The notes under the pieces are model-generated. The model saw only the letters and a list, made by a program, of their open reading frames with translations. It was not told where the DNA came from and did no database searches. DNA of 64,000 bases from Brevibacillus reuszeri (GTDB lineage Bacteria > Bacillota > Bacilli > Brevibacillales > Brevibacillaceae). The stretch covers positions 62,001 to 126,000 of the forward strand of contig NZ_BEXF01000017.1 of NCBI RefSeq assembly GCF_002897295.1, read 5' to 3'. Positions 8,550 through 17,062 of the stretch are shown one piece after another (position 1 is the stretch's first letter; each line of letters opens with the position of its first letter). The translations under genes and the position numbers were made by a program.

Positions 8550-8572
8550 AAGAGAGAAGGAGTGAAAGAGAA

Positions 8573-8863
8573 ATGATTTCAAAGATGAAATACCTGCTGA
8601 TGTTATGCAGCATAGTGATACTAATCTATGGATGTGGTACAAGCAGAGAGTTCCTGGTAGTGAAGTACAACGAGCAAGGGCAGGTTATCACAAGCTATCA
8701 TGTCCAAGGTAATCAACCAGTAAAGGATGAGGTCGGTGTTTCGTTCTTCCTCTGGGAACAAGGAGAGCAGCAATTTATTCAGTTAAGTGGGAACGTGGAT
8801 GTAATAGAGGTTACAGGAACTGATTCGCAAGAGATAAAGAAGCAGCTCGGTGTAAATGCTTAG
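8573..8863 (+). CDS. small lipoprotein, 96 aa
   Basis: GAAGGAG precedes the ATG at 8573. Residues 1-20 are a lipoprotein signal (KYLLMLCSIVILIYGC), with the modified Cys in YGC followed by GTS. The mature part is a small beta-rich domain, not recognised. In prophages such lipoproteins can act in superinfection exclusion. That is only a possibility here. The next gene begins about 25 bases downstream. Confidence 0.55.
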   Translation: MISKMKYLLMLCSIVILIYGCGTSREFLVVKYNEQGQVITSYHVQGNQPVKDEVGVSFFLWEQGEQQFIQLSGNVDVIEVTGTDSQEIKKQLGVNA

Positions 8864-8888
8864 GGCTTATCAGATAGGAGGATATTGC

Positions 8889-9137
8889 ATGAGTGCATTT
8901 ATGTTTGCTGTTAACTTACTGTGTGGTGTTACTGCTGCATACTATTGCTGGACCGGACACGCATGGTATAAGAAAGGCGACAATCATAAAGCCATTTACC
9001 ACGTTCTCTTATTTTCTATTAGCAGCTACAAAATAAAGATTTACGGGTCCCTCTGGAGAGGTAAAGCACTGCGGGTGCGTGCGAGCCCGAAATCCCGCCA
9101 GATTTTATTTTTGAAAATTACTTTCGCTTTTGCTTAA
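8889..9137 (+). CDS. small membrane protein, tail probably artificial
   Basis: The ATG at 8889 follows AGGAGGATATTGC. Residues 1-22 are a hydrophobic segment (FMFAVNLLCGVTAAYYCW). After about residue 50 the reading frame runs into sequence of different character (KALRVRASPKSRQILF), which overlaps a GC-rich stretch at 9048-9100. I suspect the original gene ended earlier and a deletion fused it to unrelated DNA. Confidence 0.4.
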   Translation: MSAFMFAVNLLCGVTAAYYCWTGHAWYKKGDNHKAIYHVLLFSISSYKIKIYGSLWRGKALRVRASPKSRQILFLKITFAFA

Positions 9138-9240
9138 CCAGGTCCTCAAAGAAGACATTTTCAATTTTTAGCTTCATCTGATGCTCTGAAAATCAGCACC
9201 GTTACAATACAAGCTTAAAACGAAAGTGAGGTGGAAAAAT

Positions 9241-9549
9241 TGGCGAAGCCAAAGGCGAAACTTGAGAAGCTGCTGAAAAGGTTAGCGGCGAACTGGGAGC
9301 GCAGTGGAAGGCCTGCTCGATCGAGCATGTACAAGAGTAGCACACTACACCGCTAATTCGGGAAGCAGCCGGAATTTCAGAGAAATAGATGATCAATCTT
9401 AAGAGCAATTGACCGCCTGGCTGCTAAAGGTTTGCTAAACGAACCTGAGAAATGGAAACAGAGGCTAAAAGAAGACCCGAAAGACGTCTGGAAGAATTGC
9501 AATGGTTGGTCTTTACGCTGCATGACCGTGCAACGGATAAATACCGTTA
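9241..9549 (+). pseudogene. broken HTH-type phage gene
   Basis: A TTG start with GAAAGTGAGGTGG opens a 38-codon frame (MAKPKAKLEKLLKRLAANW) that stops early. In shifted frames the text continues PLIREAAGISEK, then RAIDRLAAKGLLNEPEKWKQ, which reads like a winged HTH with its linker helix. At least two frameshifts and one stop separate the parts. It is probably a regulator or small DNA-binding protein of the prophage, now inactive. Confidence 0.45.
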
Positions 9550-9755
9550 GCCATAGTGCAGGGGCTGACAAAACTGTGAAAATCCCAAAATTGAAAACTT
9601 TGATTTACTAACTAATATTTCTGAACCGTAAAAGTGGCCTCTCCAAGTCGATTTTCGACTTGGAGACAGCTTCTTCTAATATTGTAATTTTGATTCGAAT
9701 GGAATAGAAAGTTCAACTATTTTATGGGTAACTGATATAAGGTGTTTCTGTAAGA

Positions 9756-10715
9756 TCATAGGAGTCTCTGCTCTAGATCACTCCATGGATTTTTAGCCAT
9801 TCCTTTAATAGTTCCTTTCCCACTAGCTAAGACACGTGCGTGTTTTAATGCCAATTTACCAAAATTATTTGCAAAAGGAATTAAATGTTGATCAATGTAC
9901 GTATTGAAAAAATCTTTATGAACGACATCTATAACATAATGCTTTCCTTTTATATAATTACTTTCTCCTTCTTCGTGTTCATGTCGAAGTACTCTGACCC
10001 AAGGTACGTAATTAATATTATTGACTTCCTCTTTGACTTTCACCCCGATCATTGGCCCATCAATTATTGCGACTCCCAATGTCATATAACAATCAAAATA
10101 TTGCGCAGTTTTAGGTGGAACCACAACATTTGAATAATGTGCTAATGCCTTAGTTAAGGGCAATATCACTGAGTTATATGTGTCACTACCAGATAGCTCT
10201 ATTTCTTTACCTTTTCTAACACATTTACTAAATACTTTTGAATAAAGTGGTGCATTACTTACAAATTCATGTTGTTGAAGATTAAAAATATGATTTATCG
10301 AAAATGACCAAGTGTCCCTCGTATTATCACTCTTAATATCAATATAATCATTTTCACGTAAACCCGAATACATAGGGAAATGGGGCATATACGGTATATT
10401 GTTAGTTGCAAAAAATACGTAGGGTAATGATGTTTGCTTACATTCAATTAGTAAACTCAAACCAGGTCTTACTTTTGTATCAGGATAATCATTATGATTG
10501 TATAAATCTAATTCTGCCAAAATATCGATATTCCTTAAATCCAAAGTATCTCTATCAACAAAACTCCATTCTTCAGTTACTTTGAATTCCTTTAACTGTT
10601 CGGAAATTATATTTTGTAAAGGGTAACCTGAATTTGCAATTGCTTTTAAAACATCTTCTTCATTAACACCAAGAGATAATTTATTTGTTGAAGGATTACC
10701 CGAAAAAAAGTCCAT
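9756..10715 (-). CDS. lone PD-(D/E)XK nuclease-like protein
   Basis: This 319-residue protein is on the strand opposite to all neighbours, with AAGGAGA at the right distance on its own strand. Around residues 40-95 it shows the motif order of restriction-type nucleases: Glu-rich helix (SEQLKEF), Asp64 in LRNIDILAEL, then Glu91 and Lys93 in LLIECKQTS. The remaining 220 residues are not recognised. Known nucleases with this motif order cleave DNA; substrate here is unknown. Its orientation and lack of phage partners suggest a defence gene inserted as a single cassette. Not a named family to me. Confidence 0.55.
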   Translation of the reverse strand: MDFFSGNPSTNKLSLGVNEEDVLKAIANSGYPLQNIISEQLKEFKVTEEWSFVDRDTLDLRNIDILAELDLYNHNDYPDTKVRPGLSLLIECKQTSLPYVFFATNNIPYMPHFPMYSGLRENDYIDIKSDNTRDTWSFSINHIFNLQQHEFVSNAPLYSKVFSKCVRKGKEIELSGSDTYNSVILPLTKALAHYSNVVVPPKTAQYFDCYMTLGVAIIDGPMIGVKVKEEVNNINYVPWVRVLRHEHEEGESNYIKGKHYVIDVVHKDFFNTYIDQHLIPFANNFGKLALKHARVLASGKGTIKGMAKNPWSDLEQRLL

Positions 10716-11177
10716 TATATTCTCCTTAATTTTGTCAGTATATATTTTTTCATATTTAATTATTCCTGCCTCTTAGAAAGAATCCTTCTTACTTGGTATT
10801 TTGTTGATAGTTGATAACTATTTTCTAAATTATTCGATTGGAATATGCCATAGTCCGCCTAACATAGTTCATCGTAGCAAACTGGATTAGCGAAACTCCA
10901 TTTTCAGTTGTATGTTCGTATATGTTCGCATATAGCTCAAGCGAATGTTCTTGTTTTAAGGGCAGACTTAGTGGTAAAGGAACTGGAGCGTGAGATAGAG
11001 CAACAGCAGCACTTACAAGTAATCTATTTGGGGAGAGGTGTGGCAAGACATCAATGCGCACCTTATGCCCGTTAGAGGTTACATAGGAACGACTAAAAGC
11101 GTATTGTCTCACACGGAAAGCACCGAGGGTTTTTATAATCGACAACATACTTGCTGCTGAACCGGTGGTGAGTGGCC
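10716..11177. other. intergenic stretch without a convincing gene
   Basis: The stretch is AT-rich near 10,740-10,800. A 107-codon open frame on the minus strand (10825-11148; LPLKQEHSLELYANIYEHTT inside it) reads plausibly, but it has no ribosome binding site. On the plus strand short coding-like fragments (KELEREIEQQQHLQVIYLG) also occur. I treat it as decayed phage DNA with an unresolved coding strand. Confidence 0.35.
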
Positions 11178-11408
11178 ATGCTGTCTGATATCGAGAGAAA
11201 GGTACTCCGGGTCATTGGTAATTACTCTGCGGGGAGGCGTAGGACACCCACCGTGGACGAATTGTGTATCAAGACAGGACGTAATCGAGGCGGCATCATG
11301 ACTATATTAGAGGTCCTAGCGAACGAGGATTATATTGAGTGGAAACGTACAGAACCCGATAAAATGTTGGTGCTGGAAGCATGGGAAAGGAAGGGGTACA
11401 GCATATGA
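11178..11408 (+). CDS. small winged-helix phage protein (LexA-like N-terminus)
   Basis: This 76-residue product has GGTGGTGAG upstream of the ATG at 11178. Its helix-turn-helix reads IERKVLRVIGNYSAGRRRTP, then VDELCIKTGRNRGGIMTILE and a wing ending in EYIEWKR-like text (DYIEWKRTE). It resembles the DNA-binding half of LexA without the protease half. The next gene (a broken YolD-type gene) overlaps it by ATGA. It probably regulates local phage genes. Confidence 0.6.
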   Translation: MLSDIERKVLRVIGNYSAGRRRTPTVDELCIKTGRNRGGIMTILEVLANEDYIEWKRTEPDKMLVLEAWERKGYSI

Positions 11409-11742
11409 CAAGCAGAATAGAAAACCCTTTTTTATGCGATTTGTGTTACCGGAGCAGCGGGCATTGTACTTACAGAAGAAGGAAGACGATAGGCTCGTTG
11501 GTATGCCAAAGACGAGTTGGAGTCAAGTTGGAGTAATTCCACTACCTGATCCGTGATTCAGCACGCGAAGATTACGCAATCACAGTGTCATGGTGGAAGC
11601 CAATCAAAGGCGAGCTGGGAAGTACCTGTGAAATGTGGGGTGTAGTGAAATGGATCGATCAGAATGTCGACGTACCAAATTAGTTAGTGACGAGGATAGC
11701 CAATGGATAGATTTAGATAAGATAACTACCGTGAAAGGTTAG
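11405..11742 (+). pseudogene. YolD-like gene with three frameshifts
   Basis: The start ATG overlaps the preceding stop. Codons read MTSRIENPF, then a run of T residues near 11,426-11,431 shifts the frame. The next frame gives FMRFVLPEQRALYLQKKEDD and LVGMPK. After another shift near 11,550 comes DSAREDYAITVSWWKPIKGE, then a third shift near 11,680 leads to SQWIDLDKITTVKG and a TAG. Together these give the usual YolD order: LPEH-type helix, then a small beta barrel. YolD proteins are partners of UvrX-type polymerases in SPbeta-like elements. No such polymerase is in the window. Confidence 0.65.
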
Positions 11743-11754
11743 GAGGTGCTTTAA

Positions 11755-11997
11755 GTGGCAAAAGCAAATACACCCAAAAGCACAAGTGATGAATTCGAGC
11801 TCGAAGAATTAGGTAGTCAGCTTGTAGAAGCAAAAGATGATGGAGATGAACGGGCGCTAACAGTGTGGGGCGTGGCTGAGAAAATACATAGACGGATCAT
11901 CGAGCTTGATTCAAAAACCAGATTAGTCCATGTAGATGAGAACGGAGTAACAAGGAAAATTCCTTTCCTGGATATTATGAAGGTTAGTTACGAATAA
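11755..11997 (+). CDS. YolD-like small protein
   Basis: GTG at 11755 with TTAGGAGGTG upstream gives 80 residues. The second half, GVAEKIHRRIIELDSKTRLV followed by IPFLDIMKVSY, matches the beta-barrel half of YolD-like proteins. The N-terminal 35 residues are polar. It follows the broken YolD gene directly, so tandem YolD-type genes existed here. Function is unknown; family link is by pattern only. Confidence 0.5.
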   Translation: MAKANTPKSTSDEFELEELGSQLVEAKDDGDERALTVWGVAEKIHRRIIELDSKTRLVHVDENGVTRKIPFLDIMKVSYE

Positions 11998-12300
11998 ATT
12001 CAGTAAGAGATGTCCGCAAAGGAACAGCACGAGCTGCATGGTTAATTTTGCATCGACGGTTGAATTCATCAAAGAGTACCTACCCAAGGTGGAATCTACG
12101 GATCTGAGATTTCCGCTTATTGCTGAGTAGGTCCTTCGACGTTTCGGAAGTCATGTATACCAAAAAGATAAGTACATTCTGAAAGCGGGATGAGGGCAAC
12201 CATTGAAAACTTATTGCTAACGAAACCCTATTCTTGAAATGCAATGGGTGAAAGCAGTAAGTCATTTGAGATGGAATTTTATTTTGGGGGTGGTTTTTTT
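11998..12300. other. decayed gene fragment
   Basis: On the plus strand about 12,050-12,193 encodes VEFIKEYLPKVESTDLRFPL, then IAE, an in-frame TAG, and VLRRFGSHVYQKDKYILKAG before a TGA. It looks like the end of a phage gene inactivated by a stop codon. The remaining bases up to the homing endonuclease hold only its ribosome binding site (GGGGGTGG at 12,285). Confidence 0.4.
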
Positions 12301-13401
12301 ATGGCACTCAGTGAAGAGCAAAAATTAAATATCGTTAAATGGTACTCAGAAGGGTTAAGTACCACGATTATTGCTAAACGTTTGGAAGTAAGTTCCGAAG
12401 GTGTTCGATATACATTAAATAAAATGGGAGTGGCTTTAAGGAGCAGAGCAGATGCATTACGAATACTTCCGAACGTCGCAGAGACCAAGTATCGCTATTT
12501 AACCGAAGAACAGAAAATCCAAGCTATCGAAATGTATCATAATAAGTTAAGCACGAATCAAATCGGAAAGCATTTTGGAGTCACGAGTCGAACTATTAAA
12601 TTACTTTTAAATAAAAATGGAATACAGTTACGGTCTATAAGTGAAGCACAGATTATTCGCTCCAAGGATCCAGACACAAAAAGGAGAGCTTCTGAATCAC
12701 ACAAACAACTGTGGCTAAAACCTGGATATCGTGAAAATGTAATTGAAGGTATTGAGAAAAACAAAATCGCATTCACATGTGATGAGGAGCGGATGGCAAG
12801 CAAAAAGGGGATTATTGCAGGAATGATGTTGGGAGATGGGGGGTTATTTATACAAAAAGGAGGAAGGCACGCAAGCTTATATTTTGAACATACTATGAAG
12901 CAAAAGCCTTACCTTGAACATAAAGCCAATTTTCTAAGAGATATAACGGAGGTTCTTGTTAATGAATTGAAGCCTTCCGGGAAGAATCCAAACTGGCACG
13001 TGAGGTGTAAAACACGTACAAACCCTTTTTACACTCAGCTTTACAATATTATTTATCCCGATGGAAAAAAGAAAATTTCGATGGAATGGTTGTCTTGGAT
13101 CACCTTCGAAGGCCTGGCTATTTGGTATATGGATGATGGATCATTTCAAAGAAAGGGAAAAAGCATAAATTTGTACACGTGCGGATTCTCTTATGATGAG
13201 AATGTATTGATACAATCCTTTTTGCAAACTCGATTTAATCTAAAATTTGATATATATAAGGCTTCCGAATATACCGGAGACAATCCTGAATATATTGGTA
13301 ATGTTTACTATGCATTACGCGCAAATAGAAGTGAAACTAGAAAATTCTTTGAACTTGTTAGACCTTTTATTGTACCCTGTATGAGTTATAAAATAGATTA
13401 G
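12301..13401 (+). CDS. LAGLIDADG homing endonuclease with N-terminal HTH repeats
   Basis: The ATG at 12301 follows GGGGGTGG; in-frame upstream codons have no site. Residues 1-115 contain two helix-turn-helix repeats of the sigma/Sin-recombinase kind (EEQKLNIVKWYSEGLSTTII; EEQKIQAIEMYHNKLSTNQI). The nuclease part has LAGLIDADG motif 1 at about 170 (GIIAGMMLGDGG) and motif 2 at about 271 (GLAIWYMDDGS), both with the acidic residue in place. Length 366 fits an intact monomeric enzyme. It sits immediately upstream of a remnant DNA ligase gene, a typical homing target. The extra HTH repeats probably aid DNA recognition. Confidence 0.8.
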   Translation: MALSEEQKLNIVKWYSEGLSTTIIAKRLEVSSEGVRYTLNKMGVALRSRADALRILPNVAETKYRYLTEEQKIQAIEMYHNKLSTNQIGKHFGVTSRTIKLLLNKNGIQLRSISEAQIIRSKDPDTKRRASESHKQLWLKPGYRENVIEGIEKNKIAFTCDEERMASKKGIIAGMMLGDGGLFIQKGGRHASLYFEHTMKQKPYLEHKANFLRDITEVLVNELKPSGKNPNWHVRCKTRTNPFYTQLYNIIYPDGKKKISMEWLSWITFEGLAIWYMDDGSFQRKGKSINLYTCGFSYDENVLIQSFLQTRFNLKFDIYKASEYTGDNPEYIGNVYYALRANRSETRKFFELVRPFIVPCMSYKID

Positions 13402-13425
13402 TTTATCAAGCCTTGCTTGATAAAC
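13401..13425. repeat. perfect 10-bp inverted repeat at the homing endonuclease stop
   Basis: GTTTATCAAG and CTTGATAAAC flank a 5-base loop, with the TAG of the nuclease gene overlapping the left arm. There is no T run, so it is a weak terminator candidate. It marks the boundary between the nuclease gene and the ligase remnant. Confidence 0.55.
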
Positions 13426-13432
13426 TGCAGTT

Positions 13433-13671
13433 ATGTTGCTTGAACAAGTAGACAAACCGTTCTTAGTCAGACGCTATACTTTTGAACCGAAGATCGACGG
13501 CCACCGCTTTATCCTATCGCGGTGGCGTGGCGAAAACTTTAGTCAAAAGTGAGGAACGTGATTTTCGTTTGCGTGCAGCAGCGGATTAAAGCAAAGGTAA
13601 AATTCCGCAACTGGACTAAAAGTGGGACGCTCAGATCACCTGTATTTGTTGATTTTGTTTTATCCACATAA
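13433..13671 (+). pseudogene. ATP-dependent DNA ligase with the middle deleted
   Basis: The first 39 codons read MLLEQVDKPFLVRRYTFEP, then KIDGHRFILSRWRGE. KIDGHR is ligase motif I, with the AMP-accepting Lys. After a TGA at 13550 another frame gives RIKAKVKFRNWTKSGTLR and PVFVDF, the usual C-terminal OB-fold end (K..F..WT..G.LR.P.F). About 200 codons between these are missing. The homing endonuclease lies directly upstream. Confidence 0.7.
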
Positions 13672-13688
13672 TTCTTTACGAAATTGAA

Positions 13689-13715
13689 AGGGAGCCGTGA
13701 AGGCTCCCTTTTTTA
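13689..13715. terminator. terminator shared by convergent genes
   Basis: GGGAGCC pairs with GGCTCCC around a 5-base loop and is followed by six T residues on the plus strand. It also lies just beyond the stop of the minus-strand gene. Confidence 0.7.
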
Positions 13716-14114
13716 TTGTACTTTGTTGATATGTGAACAAAGCAGGAAGATCGAACGAGTCGTACCACCTGAAACGTTGACGAAACTCTCCGACCCTACA
13801 GGGACACCCACGATTTTAACTTTATCGCCCTTCAAGATGTCACCAGTAGTTTTCATGATGAACATCCGGTAAGAGTTGAATTCGTTGTCCATGATGTGAA
13901 CAAGCGCAACTGTTCCAGTCCCTATGCCCTCAGATGGAGCCTCTTCAACATTGACCACGTTACCAGTTGCTGCAACCATTTTATTCAGGTAAGGAGTGAT
14001 GTTCTTCTCAAGATGTCCATATTTGATATTGGTGTCTACTTTAGCCAGGGCTGCTTTTGGACATTGACCAAGCTTTCTCTGATTTACCTTGTATGAAGAA
14101 GAAGCAGCTTCCAA
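13713..14114 (-). CDS. hypothetical exported-type protein, signal peptide out of frame
   Basis: The minus-strand frame gives 133 residues, with a Gly/Val-rich C-terminal half (DILKGDKVKIVGVPVGSES) like an SH3-type barrel. I do not recognise the family. No ribosome binding site precedes the frame start. In the +1 frame immediately upstream, codons from about 14,155 to 14,100 read KSIPVIANLLLMVIIGS, a good signal peptide core. A single base change near 14,100 would join the two. So this is either a recently frameshifted exported protein or a sequence error. Confidence 0.45.
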   Translation of the reverse strand: MEAASSSYKVNQRKLGQCPKAALAKVDTNIKYGHLEKNITPYLNKMVAATGNVVNVEEAPSEGIGTGTVALVHIMDNEFNSYRMFIMKTTGDILKGDKVKIVGVPVGSESFVNVSGGTTRSIFLLCSHINKVQ

Positions 14115-14367
14115 TAATGACCATAAGCAGTAAATTAGCGATCACGGGGATGCTTTTCAACAACCGATGAAGAGTGAGCAATATCATTCAAGGTATTGCG
14201 TCGTAAAGAAAAAGAAATCGACTCCTGGACAATGTAAATAGCATCTTCTATATTTCTGCATTTGGAGGAAGTAGAATGGGACGCATGCATGTAAAAATGG
14301 TATTATATGACTATAATAGGTTAAAAGTGTTTAGTAAAATTGACATTCTAAAATGGAGATGGAAATT

Positions 14368-15717
14368 ATGGGTGTTTATGTCCATGTTGAAAAAAAAGAC
14401 GATAAAATCATAAATCTTGTTTTAGACGCTATAGAGAAAGAAGATTCATCCATTAGATGGTGGTGGTCGGAGCTGAAAGAATACGAGGCTATGTTCACAG
14501 AGTTGCATGCTTTAGTAGCAGACGGGAACACCGTATATTATGCTTTATATGAAAAAGAGATCCCAAAAGTAATTGCTAAAATTAAAAATGTATATACATT
14601 AGAAGAGTATAAGGTTGAATGTGAGTTGAAGAATATTGAATTTAATCCACCTTCTTCTACAAAAGCGTATATTGGAATTGTTGCAACACATGAGTACATA
14701 AAAGCTTATAACTTCCTGAACGATCACATTAAATTGAGAAATAATAATAGTTTTAAAGATGATGAAGATTTTACAGCTGAATTCTCTGTACTAAGTTATG
14801 AGGAGGAAATTGGTAGGCGCAAACTTCCAGTTGTGCGAATGAACGATTTATACAACGAGACGGATTTACTGAATGAATCGTTCATTTCTGAAGCAAATCT
14901 AAATCGGATAACATCATTGTTAGAGAATAAGAAAAATATTATAATGCAAGGACCCCCTGGGGTAGGCAAAACGTTCTTAGCCAAGCGATTAGCTTATCAA
15001 CTGATGGGCTATCGTGATCTAACTCGTGTTCAAATGATTCAATTCCACCAATCATATTCTTACGAAGATTTTATACAGGGCTACAAGCCAACTAATGAGG
15101 GTAAATTTTCTTTAAAAAATGGGGTATTCTATGAGTTTTGTTTAAGGGCTACGAACGATCCAAATTATTCGTACTATTTTATTATTGATGAAATTAACAG
15201 AGGGAATTTGAGTAAAATATTTGGAGAATTGATGATGCTCATCGAGGGTGATAAAAGGGGAGAAGAATATGCGATACCCCTTACTTACTCAAATGAGAGT
15301 GAATCTTTTTATGTACCTGAAAACTTGTACATCATTGGATTAATGAATACCGCTGATCGATCGTTAGCAGTAGTTGATTACGCCCTTAGACGCAGATTTG
15401 CATTTGTAACTCTAGAGCCAGTATTAGATGAGAAGTTTATCGAATATTTGGTCTCAAATGGTCTTAAGAGGACTTTTGCGAATAAAGTTGCTAATCAAAT
15501 AACTAATTTGAACGAAATAATCAAAAATGATACGAGTTTGGGTAATGGTTTTATGATTGGTCATAGTTACTTTTGTTCTAAGCTAGGTAGCAACGATCAG
15601 AAAGAATGGTATCAACAAATTATTGAAAATGAAATTTGCCCTTTACTTGAGGAATACTGGTTTGATGATCCCGAGAAAGCGGCAAGCGAAATAGCTACTC
15701 TGTTAGAACTGGTTTAG
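14368..15717 (+). CDS. McrB-type AAA+ GTPase subunit (system 1)
   Basis: I chose the ATG at 14368, which follows GGAGATGG. An in-frame ATG at 14353 lies before it. About 195 residues of N-terminal region (recognition domain, not of a type I know) precede a complete AAA+ module: Walker A QGPPGVGKTFLAK near 195, Walker B FIIDEINRGN near 270, and the McrB sensor text MNTADRSLAVVDYALRRRF near 330. McrB hexamers use GTP to drive cleavage by McrC at modified DNA. The McrC partner starts 9 bases after the stop. A TATAAT at 14312-14317 may be the operon -10 box. Confidence 0.85.
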   Translation: MGVYVHVEKKDDKIINLVLDAIEKEDSSIRWWWSELKEYEAMFTELHALVADGNTVYYALYEKEIPKVIAKIKNVYTLEEYKVECELKNIEFNPPSSTKAYIGIVATHEYIKAYNFLNDHIKLRNNNSFKDDEDFTAEFSVLSYEEEIGRRKLPVVRMNDLYNETDLLNESFISEANLNRITSLLENKKNIIMQGPPGVGKTFLAKRLAYQLMGYRDLTRVQMIQFHQSYSYEDFIQGYKPTNEGKFSLKNGVFYEFCLRATNDPNYSYYFIIDEINRGNLSKIFGELMMLIEGDKRGEEYAIPLTYSNESESFYVPENLYIIGLMNTADRSLAVVDYALRRRFAFVTLEPVLDEKFIEYLVSNGLKRTFANKVANQITNLNEIIKNDTSLGNGFMIGHSYFCSKLGSNDQKEWYQQIIENEICPLLEEYWFDDPEKAASEIATLLELV

Positions 15718-15726
15718 GTATACATC

Positions 15727-16758
15727 ATGAGCAAGCAAATTCCAATTCAAAACATTTACTATATGCTCTGTTATTGTTATGATGTATTGCCTGAAAAAGA
15801 AGCTGTGGACGTAGCTGGTATTGATACGAACGATTTGCTTGAATTATTTGCGAACAGCCTTGTAAAAAAGCTAAATAGATTTATTAAAAAAGGATTTTAT
15901 AAAGAGTACATATCATTTCAGGAGAATACAAGTAGCTTAAAGGGAAAGTTAATGTTCGATGAGAGTATTAAACAGATTACTTTTCTAAAAGCAAAGATGT
16001 ACTGTGATTACGATGACTTTTCACCAGACATACTCCATAACAGAATAATTAAAGCAACAATCCACAGACTAATTAAGAGTAAGTCTATAATGCGAAAAAC
16101 TAGAGACGATCTAAATAAAATTTACAGATATTTTCATGAAATTGAATTAGTAAGGCTCGACCGCAGGTTGTTTAACCAAACGCTTTTGCATCGAAACAAT
16201 CATCACTATGGAATTGTCCTGAGTATTTGTCGTGTTCTTTTTGATCATTTGCTTGTGGATGAGACAACAGGAGAACTTATTTTTGATGACTTTGAACGCG
16301 ACGAAAGAAAAATGTGGGAACTATTTGAAGGATTTGTTCGTAACTTTTATTCCGAGGAACTTAAACCTGGTTACAGAGTTAAGAGAGAGACTATACAATG
16401 GGATATACAACAAGTTATTCGTGGGTCAGAGAATTATATTCCCGGCATGCATACGGATATTTGCATAGTGAGTAAAAAGAAAAAGATAATTATTGATACT
16501 AAGTATCATAAAGAGGTCTTCTCTAAAGGTAAAAATGGAGAAGACAAAATAAAACCTGCAAATCTATATCAGATGTTTGCGTATTTATCTAATGCGGGGA
16601 GAAAAGAGGAAATGGAAGGGATACTTCTATATCCTCAATCAGACAAACAGGTGGATTTAGCCTATCGAATTAATGAGTATACAATAAAATGCGCTACAGT
16701 GAACCTAAATCAGCATTGGACTGGTATTCGAGAAAGATTGCTAAATATGATAGATTAG
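15727..16758 (+). CDS. McrC-type nuclease subunit (system 1)
   Basis: This 343-residue protein begins MSKQIPIQNIYYMLCYCYDV, the usual McrC opening. The N-terminal two-thirds are the McrB-binding region. The C-terminal PD-(D/E)XK core shows GMHTDICIVSKKKKIIIDTK at about 243-262, with Asp and Asp-x-Lys in place of the usual acidic set, then YQMFAYL. It forms an operon with the McrB gene. Together they should restrict DNA carrying modified cytosine. The chain looks complete. Confidence 0.85.
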   Translation: MSKQIPIQNIYYMLCYCYDVLPEKEAVDVAGIDTNDLLELFANSLVKKLNRFIKKGFYKEYISFQENTSSLKGKLMFDESIKQITFLKAKMYCDYDDFSPDILHNRIIKATIHRLIKSKSIMRKTRDDLNKIYRYFHEIELVRLDRRLFNQTLLHRNNHHYGIVLSICRVLFDHLLVDETTGELIFDDFERDERKMWELFEGFVRNFYSEELKPGYRVKRETIQWDIQQVIRGSENYIPGMHTDICIVSKKKKIIIDTKYHKEVFSKGKNGEDKIKPANLYQMFAYLSNAGRKEEMEGILLYPQSDKQVDLAYRINEYTIKCATVNLNQHWTGIRERLLNMID

Positions 16759-17062
16759 AGTAGTCGAAGTTGTAGTTGCAGTATATGTACTTAGGACATT
16801 AAATCAGATCAATTTGAGTAGTGTAGTAATGGACCCTTTATAAAGGTCTAGACTCCACTGCCTACAGGATTGCAAAACATACTTTTACACTCGATAGTTA
16901 AAGGATCAATAATGAATGGAAAAGTGGTGCCGAATCTGGTGCCGAAACGAAAAAAAGGGCACCAATGTGGGGCAAAAGATATCAAACATGCAAACTACTT
17001 AAATGCTGTAATATCAAGGTTTATTCAACTTTAACAAAGCTCAACAAAAACAGTCTGGCGTC
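16759..17062. other. right end of the left element, with integrase-arm-like repeats
   Basis: No gene is seen. At 16,924-16,948 TGGTGCCGAA occurs twice, 13 bases apart, and an inverted relative (GGGCACCA) follows near 16,959. Short direct repeats just inside an attachment site are typical arm-binding sites for tyrosine integrases. They differ from the TGCTCACA repeats of the neighbouring island, which points to a different integrase lying outside the window. Confidence 0.45.

Noticed and set aside
10825..11148. A 107-codon minus-strand gene
   Set aside because: Reads plausibly but has no ribosome binding site, and fragments on the other strand compete. Left as unresolved intergenic DNA.
11405..11536. 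A 43-residue Cys-containing small protein
   Set aside because: Its first nine codons are the true start of the YolD-like gene, and the rest is that gene read in the wrong frame after a T-run shift.
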